DNA of 64,000 bases from Thermaerobacter subterraneus DSM 13965 (GTDB lineage: Bacteria > Bacillota > Sulfobacillia > Thermaerobacterales > Thermaerobacteraceae): NCBI RefSeq assembly GCF_000183545.2, contig NZ_JH976535.1, positions 448,840 through 512,839 on the forward strand. The letters are read 5' to 3'. Each line of letters opens with the position of its first letter. The stretch's first letter is position 1. The notes below the pieces were generated by a model. It did no database searches. It had not been told where the DNA came from and saw only the letters and a list, made by a program, of their open reading frames with translations. Both the position numbers and the translations under genes were made by a program. This document shows positions 1 through 9,139 of the stretch, piece after piece.

Positions 1-209
1 TCCAGGACCGGGATGATGTGTCCCCGCAGGTTGATGATCCCTTCCACGAAGGGCGGGGTGCGGGGCACCCGAGTGGGCTGCTGCCAGGTGATGATCTCCC
101 GGACGCAGCCCACATCGATGCCATAGTCCTCACCGGCCAGGCGGAAGAGGACCAGCACCCGCGGCTCCTGGGCGGTCGCCTCCGGCCTGCGGGGCCCGTC
201 AGCGGCCAT
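1..209 (-). CDS. cheW: CheW chemotaxis coupling protein, N-terminal part (cut by window start)
   Basis: CheW links methyl-accepting receptors to the histidine kinase CheA at the inner face of the membrane. The visible 69 residues start MAADGPRR and run through [31 protein letters not shown] and [12 protein letters not shown], the conserved order of the first half of a CheW domain. The ATG at 207-209 is chosen because it follows the receptor gene with an 11-base overlap, typical of translational coupling. The 3' end lies outside the window, so kinase-binding residues of the second half cannot be checked. It is the last gene seen of a minus-strand chemotaxis cluster. Confidence 0.9.
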   Translation of the reverse strand, partial: MAADGPRRPEATAQEPRVLVLFRLAGEDYGIDVGCVREIITWQQPTRVPRTPPFVEGIINLRGHIIPVL

Positions 210-2184
210 GGCCCTCGCCTCCCGGACCGGCGGTCCCGGACGCCACCGCCGCCATGGCCCCGGCCAGGGCCGGGGCGGCCTCGACGCCCGCAGCGGGGAC
301 GCCGGCAGATCCTGACGCGCCGGCCGCCAGCTTGAAGCGGCTCACGTGCTGTTCCATGCGGGTTACCACCTGGTTGAGGTCGCCGGCCGACCGGGCGACC
401 CGCTCGGCGGCGGCCTTGAGCTGGTCCACGGCAGCCGAGACCTGCTCCGCCGCGGCGGCGTTTTCCTGGGCCACGGCGGCTACCCGTTCCACCGACTTGC
501 CCGCCTGGGTTGCGCCCGCCGCCATCTCTTCCGTGGCGGCGGTGTTCTCTTCCGTCACTGCGGCCACGGCGTCGAAGGCCCGGACCACCTGCTCGGTGCT
601 GGCCCGCAGGTCGGCGGCAGTGGAGGCGATGCCCCGGACATCGTCGACCACGGCTTGAACGGCCTCCAGCACCGCCTGCAGCGCCTCGCCCGTCTGGCCG
701 GCCATGACGCCGCCCCGTTCCACCTGGTCCGTGGCGGCCACCATGGCTTGGACCACGGCGGCGGTACCCGCCTGGATCCGGTCGATCAGGCCGGTGATCT
801 CCCGGGCCGAGACGGCGGACCGCTCCGCCAGCTTGCGCACCTCGTCGGCCACCACGGCGAAGCCGCGGCCGTGCTCGCCGGCCCGGGCGGCCTCGATGGC
901 GGCGTTGAGGGCCAGCAGGTTCGTCTGCTCGGCGATGCTGGAGATCACCTGGGTGATCTCGCCGATCTGGGAAGAAAGCTGCTCCAGGTTGCGCAGCCGG
1001 TCTGCCGACTCCCCCACCGCCCGGCGGATGGCGCCCATGACGTCCAGCGTCTGGCGCACGACCTCGGCCCGCTGGTCGGCGGTGCTGCCCGCCTGCTCGG
1101 CCCGCTCCCGGGCCCGGCCGGCGCTGGTGGCCACCGACTCCACGGCCCGGTTCATCTGGTCCAGCAGGTGGGACGTGGCCTGGATCTCGCCGGCGGTCTG
1201 CTGGGCGCCGGTCGCGATCTGCTCGGTGGTCTGGCGCAGTTGTTCGATCGCCTGGCGCATCTCGTCGGAGGCCTGGGCCTGCTCGGTGACCCCGGCCGCC
1301 ACCTGGCTGACGGCCTGGGCCGCCTCCGCGGCGCCCTGGGCCGACTGCTCGGCGGCCTCGCTCAGCTCGCGGGCCGAAACCAGCACGGCCCGGCTGGAAG
1401 CCTGGACGGCCTGCAGCAGCTCCTGCAACGCCCGCAGCATGTCGTTGAAGGCCTGGGCCATTTCCCCGATCTCGTCCTGGCTGCGGACCTTGAGGAGGGG
1501 CACGGTCAGGTCGCCGTCGGCCACCCGCCGGGCCGTCTGCACCACCTGACGCAGGGTGCGGGTCAGGGACCGGGTCAGGGTGGAGGCGATGAACAGGCCG
1601 ATGACCAGGGCCGCTGCCGCGGGCCCGAAGATCAGCAGGCGGGCCCGCGCCTCGGTGGCCTGCTGCTCCGCCACGATCTGCTGGTGGCGCTCTTCCCGGT
1701 TGGCCACCAGCTGCTCGACGGCGGCGTCCAGCTGCGCCTGGGGGTCGCGCACCCGGGTCAGGGCCTGCTGGACGTCGCTGGGGGTGGTGGGGCGCAGGGC
1801 CAGGACCGGTGAGACCGCCTGCTGGAAAGCGTTGGCGGCGGTGCCCACGGCGTCCACGGCCTGCTGGGTGCCGGCCTGGGTGGCCAGGTTGCGCAGCTCG
1901 GCCAGGGCCTGGGACATGGCCGTGGCCGCTTCCTGGGAGGCGTTGCGGTAGGCGGGGTCACCCGTCAGGAGGAACCCGCGGACGGCTGAGGCCTGTTCCG
2001 CCGCCAGGGCGCGCACCTGGGCGGCCAGGGTCAGGGTGCGGCCGATGCGGTCGACCTCGCCGGTGAGGGTGATCAACTGCTGGATGGCCGTGATGCCGGT
2101 GTAGGCGATGAACGCCAGGAGGACCAGCAGGGTCCCGAAGGCGAGCCATAGCTTGGCGCCCACGCCCAGATGGGGTCGTCGCAT
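199..2184 (-). CDS. Methyl-accepting chemotaxis protein
   Basis: Transmembrane chemoreceptor of 661 residues. Seen in order: an N-terminal membrane segment (about residues 10-32), a periplasmic/extracellular helical sensor of about 150 residues resembling four-helix-bundle sensors, a second membrane segment (about 185-207), a HAMP linker with DGDLTVPL and [13 protein letters not shown], then a long Ala/Gln/Glu-rich coiled coil. The signalling hairpin tip is seen as [20 protein letters not shown] followed by [19 protein letters not shown] at 2184 is used because AAAGGAGG lies just upstream; the open frame continues further 5' but without a good start. No C-terminal CheR-docking pentapeptide is evident; the tail is Gly/Ala-rich. 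The ligand cannot be told from sequence. Confidence 0.93.
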   Translation of the reverse strand: MRRPHLGVGAKLWLAFGTLLVLLAFIAYTGITAIQQLITLTGEVDRIGRTLTLAAQVRALAAEQASAVRGFLLTGDPAYRNASQEAATAMSQALAELRNLATQAGTQQAVDAVGTAANAFQQAVSPVLALRPTTPSDVQQALTRVRDPQAQLDAAVEQLVANREERHQQIVAEQQATEARARLLIFGPAAAALVIGLFIASTLTRSLTRTLRQVVQTARRVADGDLTVPLLKVRSQDEIGEMAQAFNDMLRALQELLQAVQASSRAVLVSARELSEAAEQSAQGAAEAAQAVSQVAAGVTEQAQASDEMRQAIEQLRQTTEQIATGAQQTAGEIQATSHLLDQMNRAVESVATSAGRARERAEQAGSTADQRAEVVRQTLDVMGAIRRAVGESADRLRNLEQLSSQIGEITQVISSIAEQTNLLALNAAIEAARAGEHGRGFAVVADEVRKLAERSAVSAREITGLIDRIQAGTAAVVQAMVAATDQVERGGVMAGQTGEALQAVLEAVQAVVDDVRGIASTAADLRASTEQVVRAFDAVAAVTEENTAATEEMAAGATQAGKSVERVAAVAQENAAAAEQVSAAVDQLKAAAERVARSAGDLNQVVTRMEQHVSRFKLAAGASGSAGVPAAGVEAAPALAGAMAAVASGTAGPGGEGHGR

Positions 2185-2285
2185 GATGGTGGCCTCCTTT
2201 TGTCTTCGCGGCGGGCGCCGCGGTCCCGCGCCACCGGCCGGTGGGCGGCGGGCCGGTGCATCCCGCGCCCGCCGCGCGGGCCGGT

Positions 2286-2645
2286 TCATCCCGCCAGGAC
2301 GCGGCTGACGGCGTCCAGCACCCGCTCGGGCTGAAAGGGCTTGACGATGAAATCCCGGGCTCCGCTCTGGATGGCCTTCAGCACGATGGCCTGCTGGCCC
2401 AGGGAGCTGCACACCACGATGCGCGCCTGGGGGTCGATGCCGCGGATCGCCTCGATGGCGGCCAGACCGTCCATGACGGGCATGGTGATGTCCAGCAGGA
2501 CCAGGTCGGGGCGCTCCTGGCGGTACTGCTCGACCGCCTCGGCGCCGTTGGTGGCCTCCAGCACGGTGTGGCCCGCTTCGGTCAGCAGGTTGGACAGGCG
2601 CATGCGCATGAAGGCCGCGTCGTCGGCAACCAGGATCTTGGCCAC
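2286..2645 (-). CDS. cheY: CheY-type single-domain response regulator
   Basis: Stand-alone receiver domain of 119 residues that carries the phosphoryl signal from CheA to the flagellar switch. The acidic pair appears in [11 protein letters not shown], the phospho-acceptor Asp in [13 protein letters not shown], the switch Ser in VVCSSLGQ and the Lys in [12 protein letters not shown]. These are all the expected catalytic positions, and no output domain follows. The GTG at 2645 is supported by GGAGGAGG six bases upstream. It lies between the CheX-like phosphatase and the receptor gene in one direction with short gaps, so an operon is likely. A CheY role rather than another single-domain regulator is inferred from context. 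Confidence 0.93.
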   Translation of the reverse strand: MAKILVADDAAFMRMRLSNLLTEAGHTVLEATNGAEAVEQYRQERPDLVLLDITMPVMDGLAAIEAIRGIDPQARIVVCSSLGQQAIVLKAIQSGARDFIVKPFQPERVLDAVSRVLAG

Positions 2646-2661
2646 GGCATAGCCTCCTCCG

Positions 2662-3144
2662 TCAGGCGCGGGCCGGCTGGCCGGCGGGCCGCAGGGCCAC
2701 GGCCAGCTGGACCTCGCCCAGGGGGGTCTCCAGGGGAACGATCAGGCGCTGGATGCCGCCGTTGGAGATGATGGCGCCGCGCCCGATGATCACCGTGGGC
2801 GGCGAGATGGTGCACTGCCAGCCCTGCTGCTCGAACAGGATCGAGGCGCGGCCCGACACCACGTTGCCGAACTCGGCGAAGGCGCTCTCGGCCATCTCGT
2901 CGAACACGGGCGGCAGGACGCCGGTCACCGCTTCCACCATCCGGCGGGCCGTGGTCTTGGTGGTGCCGAACATGGCCGTTCCCTCGATCTCCCCGGTCAG
3001 GCCGATGATGGCGGTCACTTCCTGGGTGGTGTAGTAGCTGGTCTCGATGCGCAGCTCGCCCCGTTCTACCCGGTCGACGCCGAAGTCCACCTTGAGGACG
3101 TCGATGGCAGCCGCCAGGAAGGGGCGGATGTACTCGGCTCGCAC
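2662..3144 (-). CDS. cheX: CheX/CheC-family CheY-phosphate phosphatase
   Basis: 160-residue protein of the CheC/CheX/FliY phosphatase group, which removes phosphate from CheY and so terminates the signal. The N-terminus (YIRPFLAAAIDVLKVDFGVD) and the TGEIEGTAMFG strand match the CheX fold. The single E-x-x-N active-site pattern appears in MAESAFAEFGNVVSGRA; CheC would show two such helices. GTG at 3144 is chosen because GGGGAGGTGA precedes it at normal spacing, six bases after the stop of the upstream gene. Its position directly upstream of CheY supports a partner relation. CheC-like rather than CheX-like activity cannot be excluded. Confidence 0.87.
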   Translation of the reverse strand: MRAEYIRPFLAAAIDVLKVDFGVDRVERGELRIETSYYTTQEVTAIIGLTGEIEGTAMFGTTKTTARRMVEAVTGVLPPVFDEMAESAFAEFGNVVSGRASILFEQQGWQCTISPPTVIIGRGAIISNGGIQRLIVPLETPLGEVQLAVALRPAGQPARA

Positions 3145-3150
3145 GTTCTC

Positions 3151-4665
3151 TCACCTCCCCTTGCCGGCAGGTGCCGGAGCATCCGCCGCCGTTGCCGGCC
3201 AGGCCACCGCCCAGGCGGTGATCTGCCGCGTTCGCTGCTCGAGAAGGTCGATCACGCCCCCCCCTGCCGCCGCCTCCCGGGCGGCGGTCTCCGGCTGCCA
3301 GCGGGCGGGCAGCAGTCGTACCCGGGGGCGCAGCCGGCGGGCACCGGTACAGCCGGTCACCACGGCCCAGGGCCCGCCGTCCAGCTGGACCAGGGTGCCG
3401 GGCGGATAAGGGTACAGGATGGCAGCCAGCTCCTCCACCACGTCGGCTCCCCACAGGCGGGGCCCTTCGGCCAGCAGCCACTCGTACGCCTCATGGGGGA
3501 GCCAGCCGGAGCGGTGCGGGCAGCCCTGCACCGCCAGGGTGTAGGCGGTGACCGCGGCCATGCGCCGGGCCGCCGGGTGGAAGGCGTCATCGCGAAGGCC
3601 CTCCGGGTAGCCGCCTCCGTCCAGCTGCTCGTGGTGCTGGGCGATCAGGGCCCGAACCAGGCCGCCCAGTTCCACACCGGAGAGCCAGTTCAGGGTCAGG
3701 GCGACGTGACCGGCGGTGCCGGCGTGGGGAGCGGTGCCGCTCGGGTCGGGGGTGCGGCTGCCGGTGGCGGTGGAGCGGGGGGTGAAGGCACCGCCCTGCG
3801 GGATTGCGTCGTCGTGGCCGGGGGCTTGGCCGCGGCCGGTGAGGCGGCCAGGGCCACCCGGCCCGCCGCCGGGGCCGGCGGGGCCCGCCGTGTCGCCGCC
3901 GGGGGAGCCACCGTGACCGCCGGGCCGTGGACCCAGCGTTCCGTCCAGCGCCGCCACCGGGTCGCAGCGGTAGGGGGCGCCCGGCATGCGCCACAGGCCC
4001 GCATCCTGCAGCAGGGCGGCCAGGACGAAATCCCGCACCTGCCCCCGGTAGGGACCGGCCAGGGCGAGGCGCCCGGCCAGGATCGCACGGTTGAGGACGG
4101 TGACCGCCCACGCCTCGGGCCCGCTGCCCGCTACAGGGTAAGGCAAGGCGGCGCCGGGAGCCGGAGCGCCCGGGTCGACCGAGGTGACCGGCGAAGCGCC
4201 GTGCTCCCGCGGCATGGGGACCGCCCCGGTGCCGCCGGCACCGGAGGCGGCGTGCCAGTCCGGGCCGGGCGTGCGGGTGCCGGGCCGTTCCGTTCCAGAT
4301 TCCTTCCAGCCCGGCAGGCCGGGGGCCGCCTCCAGCTCGTCGGCGATCCGGGCCGCCACGTCCGCCAGCTGGCTGCGCAGGGTAGCCGGAAGCCGGGTCT
4401 CGCCGCCCGCCGCCGCTGTGGCCGTTTGCATCAGGACGCCGACGGCGAGCAGGAAGGTCACCTGGGACAGGGGTTCCTCGGGGGCAAGCCCGGCCAGGGC
4501 CGGTTCGTCCAGCCAGACGAACCGGATCCCGAAGGAGGGCAGGCGCCGGAGAACCGAATCATTCAAGGGAAAGCCTGCCCGCAGCACCGGCTGCCCCGTG
4601 GTGGTGTAAAGGGTGCGCGCCAGGATGGCTCCGGGGGCGACGGCGTCCACGGCAACGCGAAGCAT
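3151..4665 (-). CDS. HD-GYP-like protein with a degenerate HD motif
   Basis: 504 residues. The N-terminal 60 residues (VAPGAILARTLYTTTGQPVLRAGFPLN) resemble the small domain that often precedes HD-GYP modules. The C-terminal part carries the second half of an HD-GYP domain: ALIAQHHEQLDGGGYPEGL, including the GYP signature. The expected HD-x-GK segment, however, reads LLQDAGLWRMPG, so His and Lys of the catalytic site are missing. About 100 residues of Pro/Gly/Ala/His-rich sequence lie between the halves. Known active HD-GYP proteins hydrolyse cyclic di-GMP; this one may bind it without cleaving. ATG at 4665 follows GGGGAGGAAGAG. It heads the chemotaxis cluster. Confidence 0.8.
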   Translation of the reverse strand: MLRVAVDAVAPGAILARTLYTTTGQPVLRAGFPLNDSVLRRLPSFGIRFVWLDEPALAGLAPEEPLSQVTFLLAVGVLMQTATAAAGGETRLPATLRSQLADVAARIADELEAAPGLPGWKESGTERPGTRTPGPDWHAASGAGGTGAVPMPREHGASPVTSVDPGAPAPGAALPYPVAGSGPEAWAVTVLNRAILAGRLALAGPYRGQVRDFVLAALLQDAGLWRMPGAPYRCDPVAALDGTLGPRPGGHGGSPGGDTAGPAGPGGGPGGPGRLTGRGQAPGHDDAIPQGGAFTPRSTATGSRTPDPSGTAPHAGTAGHVALTLNWLSGVELGGLVRALIAQHHEQLDGGGYPEGLRDDAFHPAARRMAAVTAYTLAVQGCPHRSGWLPHEAYEWLLAEGPRLWGADVVEELAAILYPYPPGTLVQLDGGPWAVVTGCTGARRLRPRVRLLPARWQPETAAREAAAGGGVIDLLEQRTRQITAWAVAWPATAADAPAPAGKGR

Positions 4666-4998
4666 TCCTCTTCCTCCCCTGGCGTGGCGGGCCGGCGGTT
4701 CCAGGCCCGGCGCGGGTTACCGTAAAGCACCAGCCACCGGTGCTGCCCACGGTAAGCTGCTGCCGAAACTTGTCGAAGAACCCCAACCGACTCCTGGTTG
4801 CGTCCCTGGGCCGTGCCGCGCCTGGAACATGATGGAACCCTTGTAGGGTTTGTGTCCTCCTTATCGAGCGGGACCTGGGGCCCGTTTAGGCGGAGGGCTG
4901 CCGCGGGCGGCTGGCCGGGCCGCCCCCAGGGTGCCGGGACCGCGAGGGGGTCGCGGACGGAGCGGCGGGAGCCGCACGGAGTGGCGGGAGGGAGTGGG
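4666..4998. other. Divergent intergenic region, chemotaxis cluster / FAD oxidase
   Basis: About 330 bases between two divergent genes. It must hold the promoter of the minus-strand chemotaxis cluster and that of the plus-strand oxidase. A short inverted repeat AACCC / GGGTT is present near 4827-4842. I see no convincing sigma-A or flagellar-type promoter and no trustworthy small gene; a minus-strand frame beginning near 4786 has only a weak ribosome site and overlaps the next gene out of frame. Confidence 0.4.
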
Positions 4999-6645
4999 GT
5001 GGCGAGCCTGCACGGCGATCGTTTGGCCGCAGCGCTGCGCGCCCTGGTGGGCGCCGGGCGGGTACGGGCGGGAGCGTCGGAGCGGGAGCAGCACGGCCGG
5101 GACCTGACGGTCCACCCGCCCCACAATCCCGACGTGGTGGTCTACCCGGAGAACACGGAACAGGTGCAGGCCGTGCTGCGCTGGGCGGCGGCGGAGGGAG
5201 TGCCCGTCGTTCCCTTCGGAGCGGGCAGCAGCCTGGAAGGGCATGTGATTCCCGTGCGCGGCGGCATCAGCCTGGATCTAGGGCGCATGGACGCGGTGAT
5301 TGCCCTGGATCCCGAGGCAAGGGTGGTGCAGGTCGAACCCGGGCTCCGGCGCTCGCGCCTCAACGCGTACCTCGCCCGGGAGGGCCTGTTCTTCCCGGTG
5401 GACCCGGGTGCCGACGCCACCCTGGGCGGCATGGCGGCCACCAACGCCAGCGGGACCAACGCCCTGCGCTACGGCGCCATGAAGCACCAGGTGCTGGGGC
5501 TGGAGGTGGTGCTGGCGGGGGGCAGGGTGCTGCGCACGGGGCTCCTTGCCCGCTTGGCCCAGCGGCCGGCGGCTGCCCTGGGGGTGGACGCGACGTGGCC
5601 GGGCCAGGCGCGTCCTGCGGCCACGGGCGCCGGCCAGGAGCGGCCTGGGGCCGCGGGCGCCGGGGAGGGTGGCGGGGACCGGCTGGGGGCTTCCTTGGGT
5701 CCAGGCGGGCGGGTGACAGGCGGTTCGCCGGATGTCGCGGCGGGCGCTCGGAGTTTCAAGCCTTCCTGGTGCGTTGCCTTGCCCAACTGGGATCTGACGC
5801 CCCTGTTTGTCGGTTCCGAAGGTACCCTGGGGGTCATCACCGCCCTGGCCCTGCGGGTGTATCCGCTGCCCGAGGCGGTGGTGGCGGCGCGGGCGGTCTT
5901 CCCCAGCCTGGAGGCCGCCGCCCAGGCCGCCGTGGAGGTGACCCGGCGCTGCCCGGCAGCGACGCGCATCGAGCTCCTGGACGAGCGGACCCTGGCGGCG
6001 GTGAATACGTACCGCGGCACCACTTACCCGGAAAAGCCCACCCTGTTCCTCGAATGGTCCGGCGGGCCGGCGGCGGTGGAGGGTGACGCGCGGCGCGGCC
6101 GGGCGGCCTGCGCCCGGTGGGGCGCCACGGACTTTGCGGTGGAACGGGACGCGGCCGGGCGCGAGCGCCTGTGGGACGCGCGCCATCACGCCGGGCTGGC
6201 GGTGACCGCGGTGGCGCCGGGACGGAAGAAGCTCAGCACCGACGTCTGCGTGCCCCTGTCCCAGCTGCCGGCCGCCCTTCGTCACGCGCGGGCCACCGTA
6301 GATACTTTGGGCTTCGCGGCCGGCATCGTCGCCCATGCCGGCGACGGCAACTTCCACGTGCTCTTCGCCGTCGACCCGGCGGATCCCGAAGAGGTGCGGC
6401 GCGCCCGCCGGGCCGGCGAGGCCATCGTGCGCGATGCCCTGGCGCGCGGCGGCACCTGCACGGGCGAGCATGGCATCGGCCTGGGCAAGCGCCATTACTT
6501 ATTGGAAGAACACGGCCCCGCCGGCGTGGCGGTCATGGCCGCGCTGAAGGCCTTGCTGGATCCCTACGGGATCATGAACCCCGGCAAGGTTTTGCCCGCC
6601 GATCCCGGCGTCGCGCCGGGAGGTTCCCACATCCCTGGCGTTTGA
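4999..6645 (+). CDS. FAD-linked oxidase (glycolate oxidase GlcD / D-lactate dehydrogenase family)
   Basis: 548-residue flavoprotein of the vanillyl-alcohol-oxidase fold, oxidising a 2-hydroxy acid such as glycolate or D-lactate. Seen: FAD pyrophosphate-binding VVPFGAGSSLEGHV, the ADATLGGMAATNASGTNALRYG stretch, LFVGSEGTLGVITAL, and C-terminal HAGDGNFHVLF and CTGEHGIGLGKR. GTG at 4999 is preferred: GGGAGGGAG precedes it and the protein then starts just ahead of the conserved region, whereas the longer frame adds Arg/Gly-rich sequence. Where homologues go straight from the TG(R/K) loop to the VGSEGTLG motif, this one has roughly 70 extra Gly/Ala/Arg/Pro residues (about 180-250). Its stop codon overlaps the -35 box of the next tRNA promoter. 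Substrate is not determinable. Confidence 0.88.
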   Translation: MASLHGDRLAAALRALVGAGRVRAGASEREQHGRDLTVHPPHNPDVVVYPENTEQVQAVLRWAAAEGVPVVPFGAGSSLEGHVIPVRGGISLDLGRMDAVIALDPEARVVQVEPGLRRSRLNAYLAREGLFFPVDPGADATLGGMAATNASGTNALRYGAMKHQVLGLEVVLAGGRVLRTGLLARLAQRPAAALGVDATWPGQARPAATGAGQERPGAAGAGEGGGDRLGASLGPGGRVTGGSPDVAAGARSFKPSWCVALPNWDLTPLFVGSEGTLGVITALALRVYPLPEAVVAARAVFPSLEAAAQAAVEVTRRCPAATRIELLDERTLAAVNTYRGTTYPEKPTLFLEWSGGPAAVEGDARRGRAACARWGATDFAVERDAAGRERLWDARHHAGLAVTAVAPGRKKLSTDVCVPLSQLPAALRHARATVDTLGFAAGIVAHAGDGNFHVLFAVDPADPEEVRRARRAGEAIVRDALARGGTCTGEHGIGLGKRHYLLEEHGPAGVAVMAALKALLDPYGIMNPGKVLPADPGVAPGGSHIPGV

Positions 6646-6670
6646 CGATGACCGGCCGGCCCACTATAAT
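6642..6670 (+). promoter_or_regulatory. Sigma-A promoter of tRNA-Val
   Basis: TTGACG at 6642-6647, 17-base spacer, TATAAT at 6665-6670: near-consensus and correctly spaced, 27 bases before the mature tRNA 5' end. The oxidase stop TGA (6643-6645) lies within the -35 box. Confidence 0.88.
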
Positions 6671-6696
6671 GGCGTTGTGACGCCGCAGCATACGGC

Positions 6697-6769
6697 GGGC
6701 GCGTAGCTCAGCGGTTAGAGCGCTTGACTCACATTCAAGAGGTCGGAGGTTCGAGTCCTCCCGCGCCCA
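6697..6769 (+). tRNA. tRNA-Val (anticodon CAC)
   Basis: The 73 bases fold as a full cloverleaf. The acceptor arm GGGCGCG pairs with CGCGCCC, the D stem GCTC with GAGC, the anticodon stem CTTGA with TCAAG, and the T stem GGAGG with CCTCC around TTCGAGT. The loop CTCACAT places T33 before CAC, which reads GUG valine codons. The CCA end is not encoded. Confidence 0.93.
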
Positions 6770-7311
6770 CAGTGAAGAAAGCCGCACCACAGAAGGATTT
6801 CTTGAACGGGGGCCAGTACGGCCCGCTGGCGCGTAAGGGAATACTACGGGAACCAGGACCGGATGGTGAAGCCACCATGCGGTCCACAATTTTTGTCCTC
6901 GTCATTGTTGCCCTCGTCTTTGCCCTCGCCGACATTCTCCGGTCCTGGTCACTCGTCCTGCCCGCCATCGCCACCGCCCGGGCGGGGTTGGACCAAGCCC
7001 TCTTGCCCACACTAGACGCGAAGGTGGCCGCGGGCATCCGGCGACCCGGTGCACCACTGCCTCCCCTCCACGGTGGTGGTGCACCAAAGCTGGTTCGCCG
7101 AGCGATGCCGTGGGCCGGTTCGTCCGGCAGGGGTACCGGAGCGGGGTGCCGGAGGAGGCCCCGCGGCCCCACGCATTCCCGGCGACTTTCCGCGCGCCAC
7201 CGGAAGGAAGTCGGCCGCCGGTCGCCAAACAACATCTGGGTTTGGACGAGCCGGGTTGCCGGCACCCGGCTCGCCAGCCGACTAGGGCATCAATAAGGAG
7301 GCTTTCCGGAC
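6770..7311 (+). other. Long structured leader region upstream of phnD
   Basis: About 540 bases with no credible gene. It holds two strong inverted repeats: arms GGTGCACCAC (7048-7057) and GTGGTGCACC (7076-7085), and arms CGAGCCGGGT (7247-7256) and ACCCGGCTCG (7264-7273), the second only 22 bases before the phnD ribosome site. A frame starting at ATG 6877 (MRSTIFVLVIVALVFALAD) begins like a membrane segment but then dissolves into Arg/Gly-rich sequence, so it is not called. A regulatory or processed leader is possible. Confidence 0.4.
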
Positions 7312-8223
7312 GTGCCGAAGCGCAAAGCCGCCTCGATCCTGGTGGCCCTTTTACTGGTCGCGGCCTTCGTGCTGTCCGCTTGCGGCGGCGGCAACCAGCA
7401 AGCGGAGGGGCCCAAGGACCCCGACAAGCTGGTCATGGGCTTCGTCCCCTCGCAGAACGCGACCACCCTTCAGGAGACGGCCGAACCGCTGGGGAAGATG
7501 CTCTCCGACGAGCTGGGGATTCCTGTCGAGGTCTTCGTTTCCACCAACTTCATCGGCCTGGTTGAGGCCATGGCCAACGAGCAGGTCCACATCGGCTTCC
7601 TCAACCCCTTTGCCTACGTTATTGCCAAGGACCGCGGCGACCCGGTGGAGGTCATGTTCAAGAGCGTGCGCCACGGCAACGACAGCTACCGGGCGCAGAT
7701 CTTCGTCCGGGCGGATAGCGGGATCAATGACGTGCAGGGCCTGAAGGGCAAGAAGTTCGCCTTCGTGGACCCCGCCTCCACCTCCGGCTACCTGTTCGCG
7801 GCCCACTACCTGCTCAAGAACGGGATCGACCCGGAGAAGGACATCGAGGCCATCATGGCGGGCAGCCACGACGGGGCCGTGCTCAGCGTGTACAACGGCC
7901 AGACGGACGGTGGCGCCAGCTTTGAAGACGCTCGCACCCTGCTCAAGGACGACTACCCCGACGTGATGGACAAGGTCAAGGTCATCGCCTACACCGACCC
8001 CATCCCCAACGACACCATCTCGGTGGCCAGCTGGCTGAGCGACGATCTGAAGAAGCGCATCCACGACGCCTTTGCCAAGATTGCCCAGACGGAAGAGGGC
8101 AAGAAGGTCCTCTTCGACATCTACGAGATCGAGGGCCTGACCGACGCCAAGGACAGCGACTTTGACATCATCCGCAACGTGGCCAAGGACATGGGGATCA
8201 ACCTGGAAGAACTGGCCGACTGA
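7312..8223 (+). CDS. phnD: Phosphonate/phosphite ABC transporter substrate-binding lipoprotein
   Basis: 303-residue lipoprotein that captures phosphonate, phosphite or a related oxyanion outside the membrane and delivers it to the PhnE permease. A signal peptide ends in the lipobox LSAC with Cys24. The mature part shows the PhnD/PtxB family pattern: [59 protein letters not shown] and the [17 protein letters not shown] segment. GTG at 7312 is fixed by AAGGAGG at 7295-7301. Followed by the ATPase and the permease. A GC-rich hairpin (8245-8253 with 8267-8275) between phnD and phnC may lower expression of the membrane parts relative to the binding protein. The exact ligand is open. Confidence 0.92.
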   Translation: MPKRKAASILVALLLVAAFVLSACGGGNQQAEGPKDPDKLVMGFVPSQNATTLQETAEPLGKMLSDELGIPVEVFVSTNFIGLVEAMANEQVHIGFLNPFAYVIAKDRGDPVEVMFKSVRHGNDSYRAQIFVRADSGINDVQGLKGKKFAFVDPASTSGYLFAAHYLLKNGIDPEKDIEAIMAGSHDGAVLSVYNGQTDGGASFEDARTLLKDDYPDVMDKVKVIAYTDPIPNDTISVASWLSDDLKKRIHDAFAKIAQTEEGKKVLFDIYEIEGLTDAKDSDFDIIRNVAKDMGINLEELAD

Positions 8224-8244
8224 GCACACCGGTGCCGGCGCGGT

Positions 8245-8275
8245 GGGACGGGGGGCACGGGAGGCTCCCCGTCCC
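8245..8275 (+). other. Hairpin between phnD and phnC
   Basis: Arms GGGACGGGG (8245-8253) and CCCCGTCCC (8267-8275) pair perfectly over nine bases with a 13-base loop and no T run. It probably acts as a 3'-end stabiliser or partial attenuator after the binding-protein cistron. Confidence 0.5.
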
Positions 8276-8311
8276 CTTGCGCCTGGATCCTACAACGGCA
8301 GGGTGACGCCA

Positions 8312-9139
8312 TTGATCGAGTTCCGCCACGTCAGCAAGGTCTACCCGGGCGGCGTGCGGGCCCTTCGGGACGTGTCGCTCAAGATCAACCCCGGCGAGTT
8401 CGTGGTCATCGTGGGCCTGAGCGGCGCCGGCAAGTCCACGCTGCTCCGGTGCATCAACCGCCTGATCGAGCCCACCGAGGGCGAGATCCTGGTGGACGGC
8501 GTGGACGTGCGCAAGCTGAAGGGGGCCGAGCTGCGCCGCCTGCGCTCGCAGATCGGCATGGTCTTCCAGACCTTCAACCTGGTCAAGCGGTCCTCGGTGA
8601 TCAAGAACGTGCTGGCCGGCCGCCTGGCCCATACCCCGGTCTGGCGCGGGCTGCTGGGTTGGTTCCCGCGGGAAGACGTGCGCCTCGCTCTGGAATGCCT
8701 GGACCGCGTGGGGATCGCGGACAAGGCCTGGGTGCGGGCCGACCAGCTTTCCGGCGGCCAGCAGCAGCGGGTGGCCATCGCCCGCGCCCTGGCGCAGCGG
8801 CCCAAGATCATCCTGGCGGACGAGCCGGTGGCCAGCCTGGACCCGCCCACGTCCCACGTGGTGATGAGCGACCTGCGCCGGATCAACCGCGAGGACGGGA
8901 TCACCACCATCGTCAACCTGCACTTCATCGACCTGGCCCTGGCCTACGCCGACCGCATCATCGGCATGCGCAACGGCCAGGTGGTGTTCGACGGGCCCGC
9001 CGCAGGGGTCACGGAAAAGACCTTCGAGGAGATCTACGGCCGGCCCGTGCGCGCCGAAGACTTTCGGGGAGGCGTGGAGGGCGCGGCGCCCCTGGCGCGG
9101 GAAGCCGCCCTGGCGCCTGGGGAGGGGAGCTCCCGGTGA
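8312..9139 (+). CDS. phnC: Phosphonate/phosphite ABC transporter ATP-binding protein
   Basis: 275-residue ATPase that drives uptake with the PhnE permease. Walker [10 protein letters not shown] at residues 35-43, Q-loop in [19 protein letters not shown], signature [15 protein letters not shown], Walker [14 protein letters not shown] and switch His in [15 protein letters not shown] are all present. The [16 protein letters not shown] stretch is characteristic of PhnC. TTG at 8312 gives the family N-terminus ([13 protein letters not shown]) and has AGGGTGA at 8300-8306; GTG at 8303 is an alternative three codons longer. The stop overlaps the start of the permease gene (GTGA). Confidence 0.92.
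   Translation: MIEFRHVSKVYPGGVRALRDVSLKINPGEFVVIVGLSGAGKSTLLRCINRLIEPTEGEILVDGVDVRKLKGAELRRLRSQIGMVFQTFNLVKRSSVIKNVLAGRLAHTPVWRGLLGWFPREDVRLALECLDRVGIADKAWVRADQLSGGQQQRVAIARALAQRPKIILADEPVASLDPPTSHVVMSDLRRINREDGITTIVNLHFIDLALAYADRIIGMRNGQVVFDGPAAGVTEKTFEEIYGRPVRAEDFRGGVEGAAPLAREAALAPGEGSSR

Noticed and set aside
4559-4786. Small minus-strand frame starting MGFFDKFRQQ
   Set aside because: It overlaps the HD-GYP gene out of frame, has only GGAG as ribosome site and becomes Arg/Pro/His-rich.
6697-6769. Reading the tRNA anticodon as CAT (Met)
   Set aside because: Stem pairing CTTGA/TCAAG fixes the seven-base loop CTCACAT with T33 before CAC, so the anticodon is CAC (Val).
6724-7296. 190-codon plus-strand frame after tRNA-Val, including an internal MRSTIFVLVIV start
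   Set aside because: It begins inside the tRNA, the internal ATG lacks a ribosome site, and the sequence degenerates to Arg/Gly/Pro after about 40 residues.
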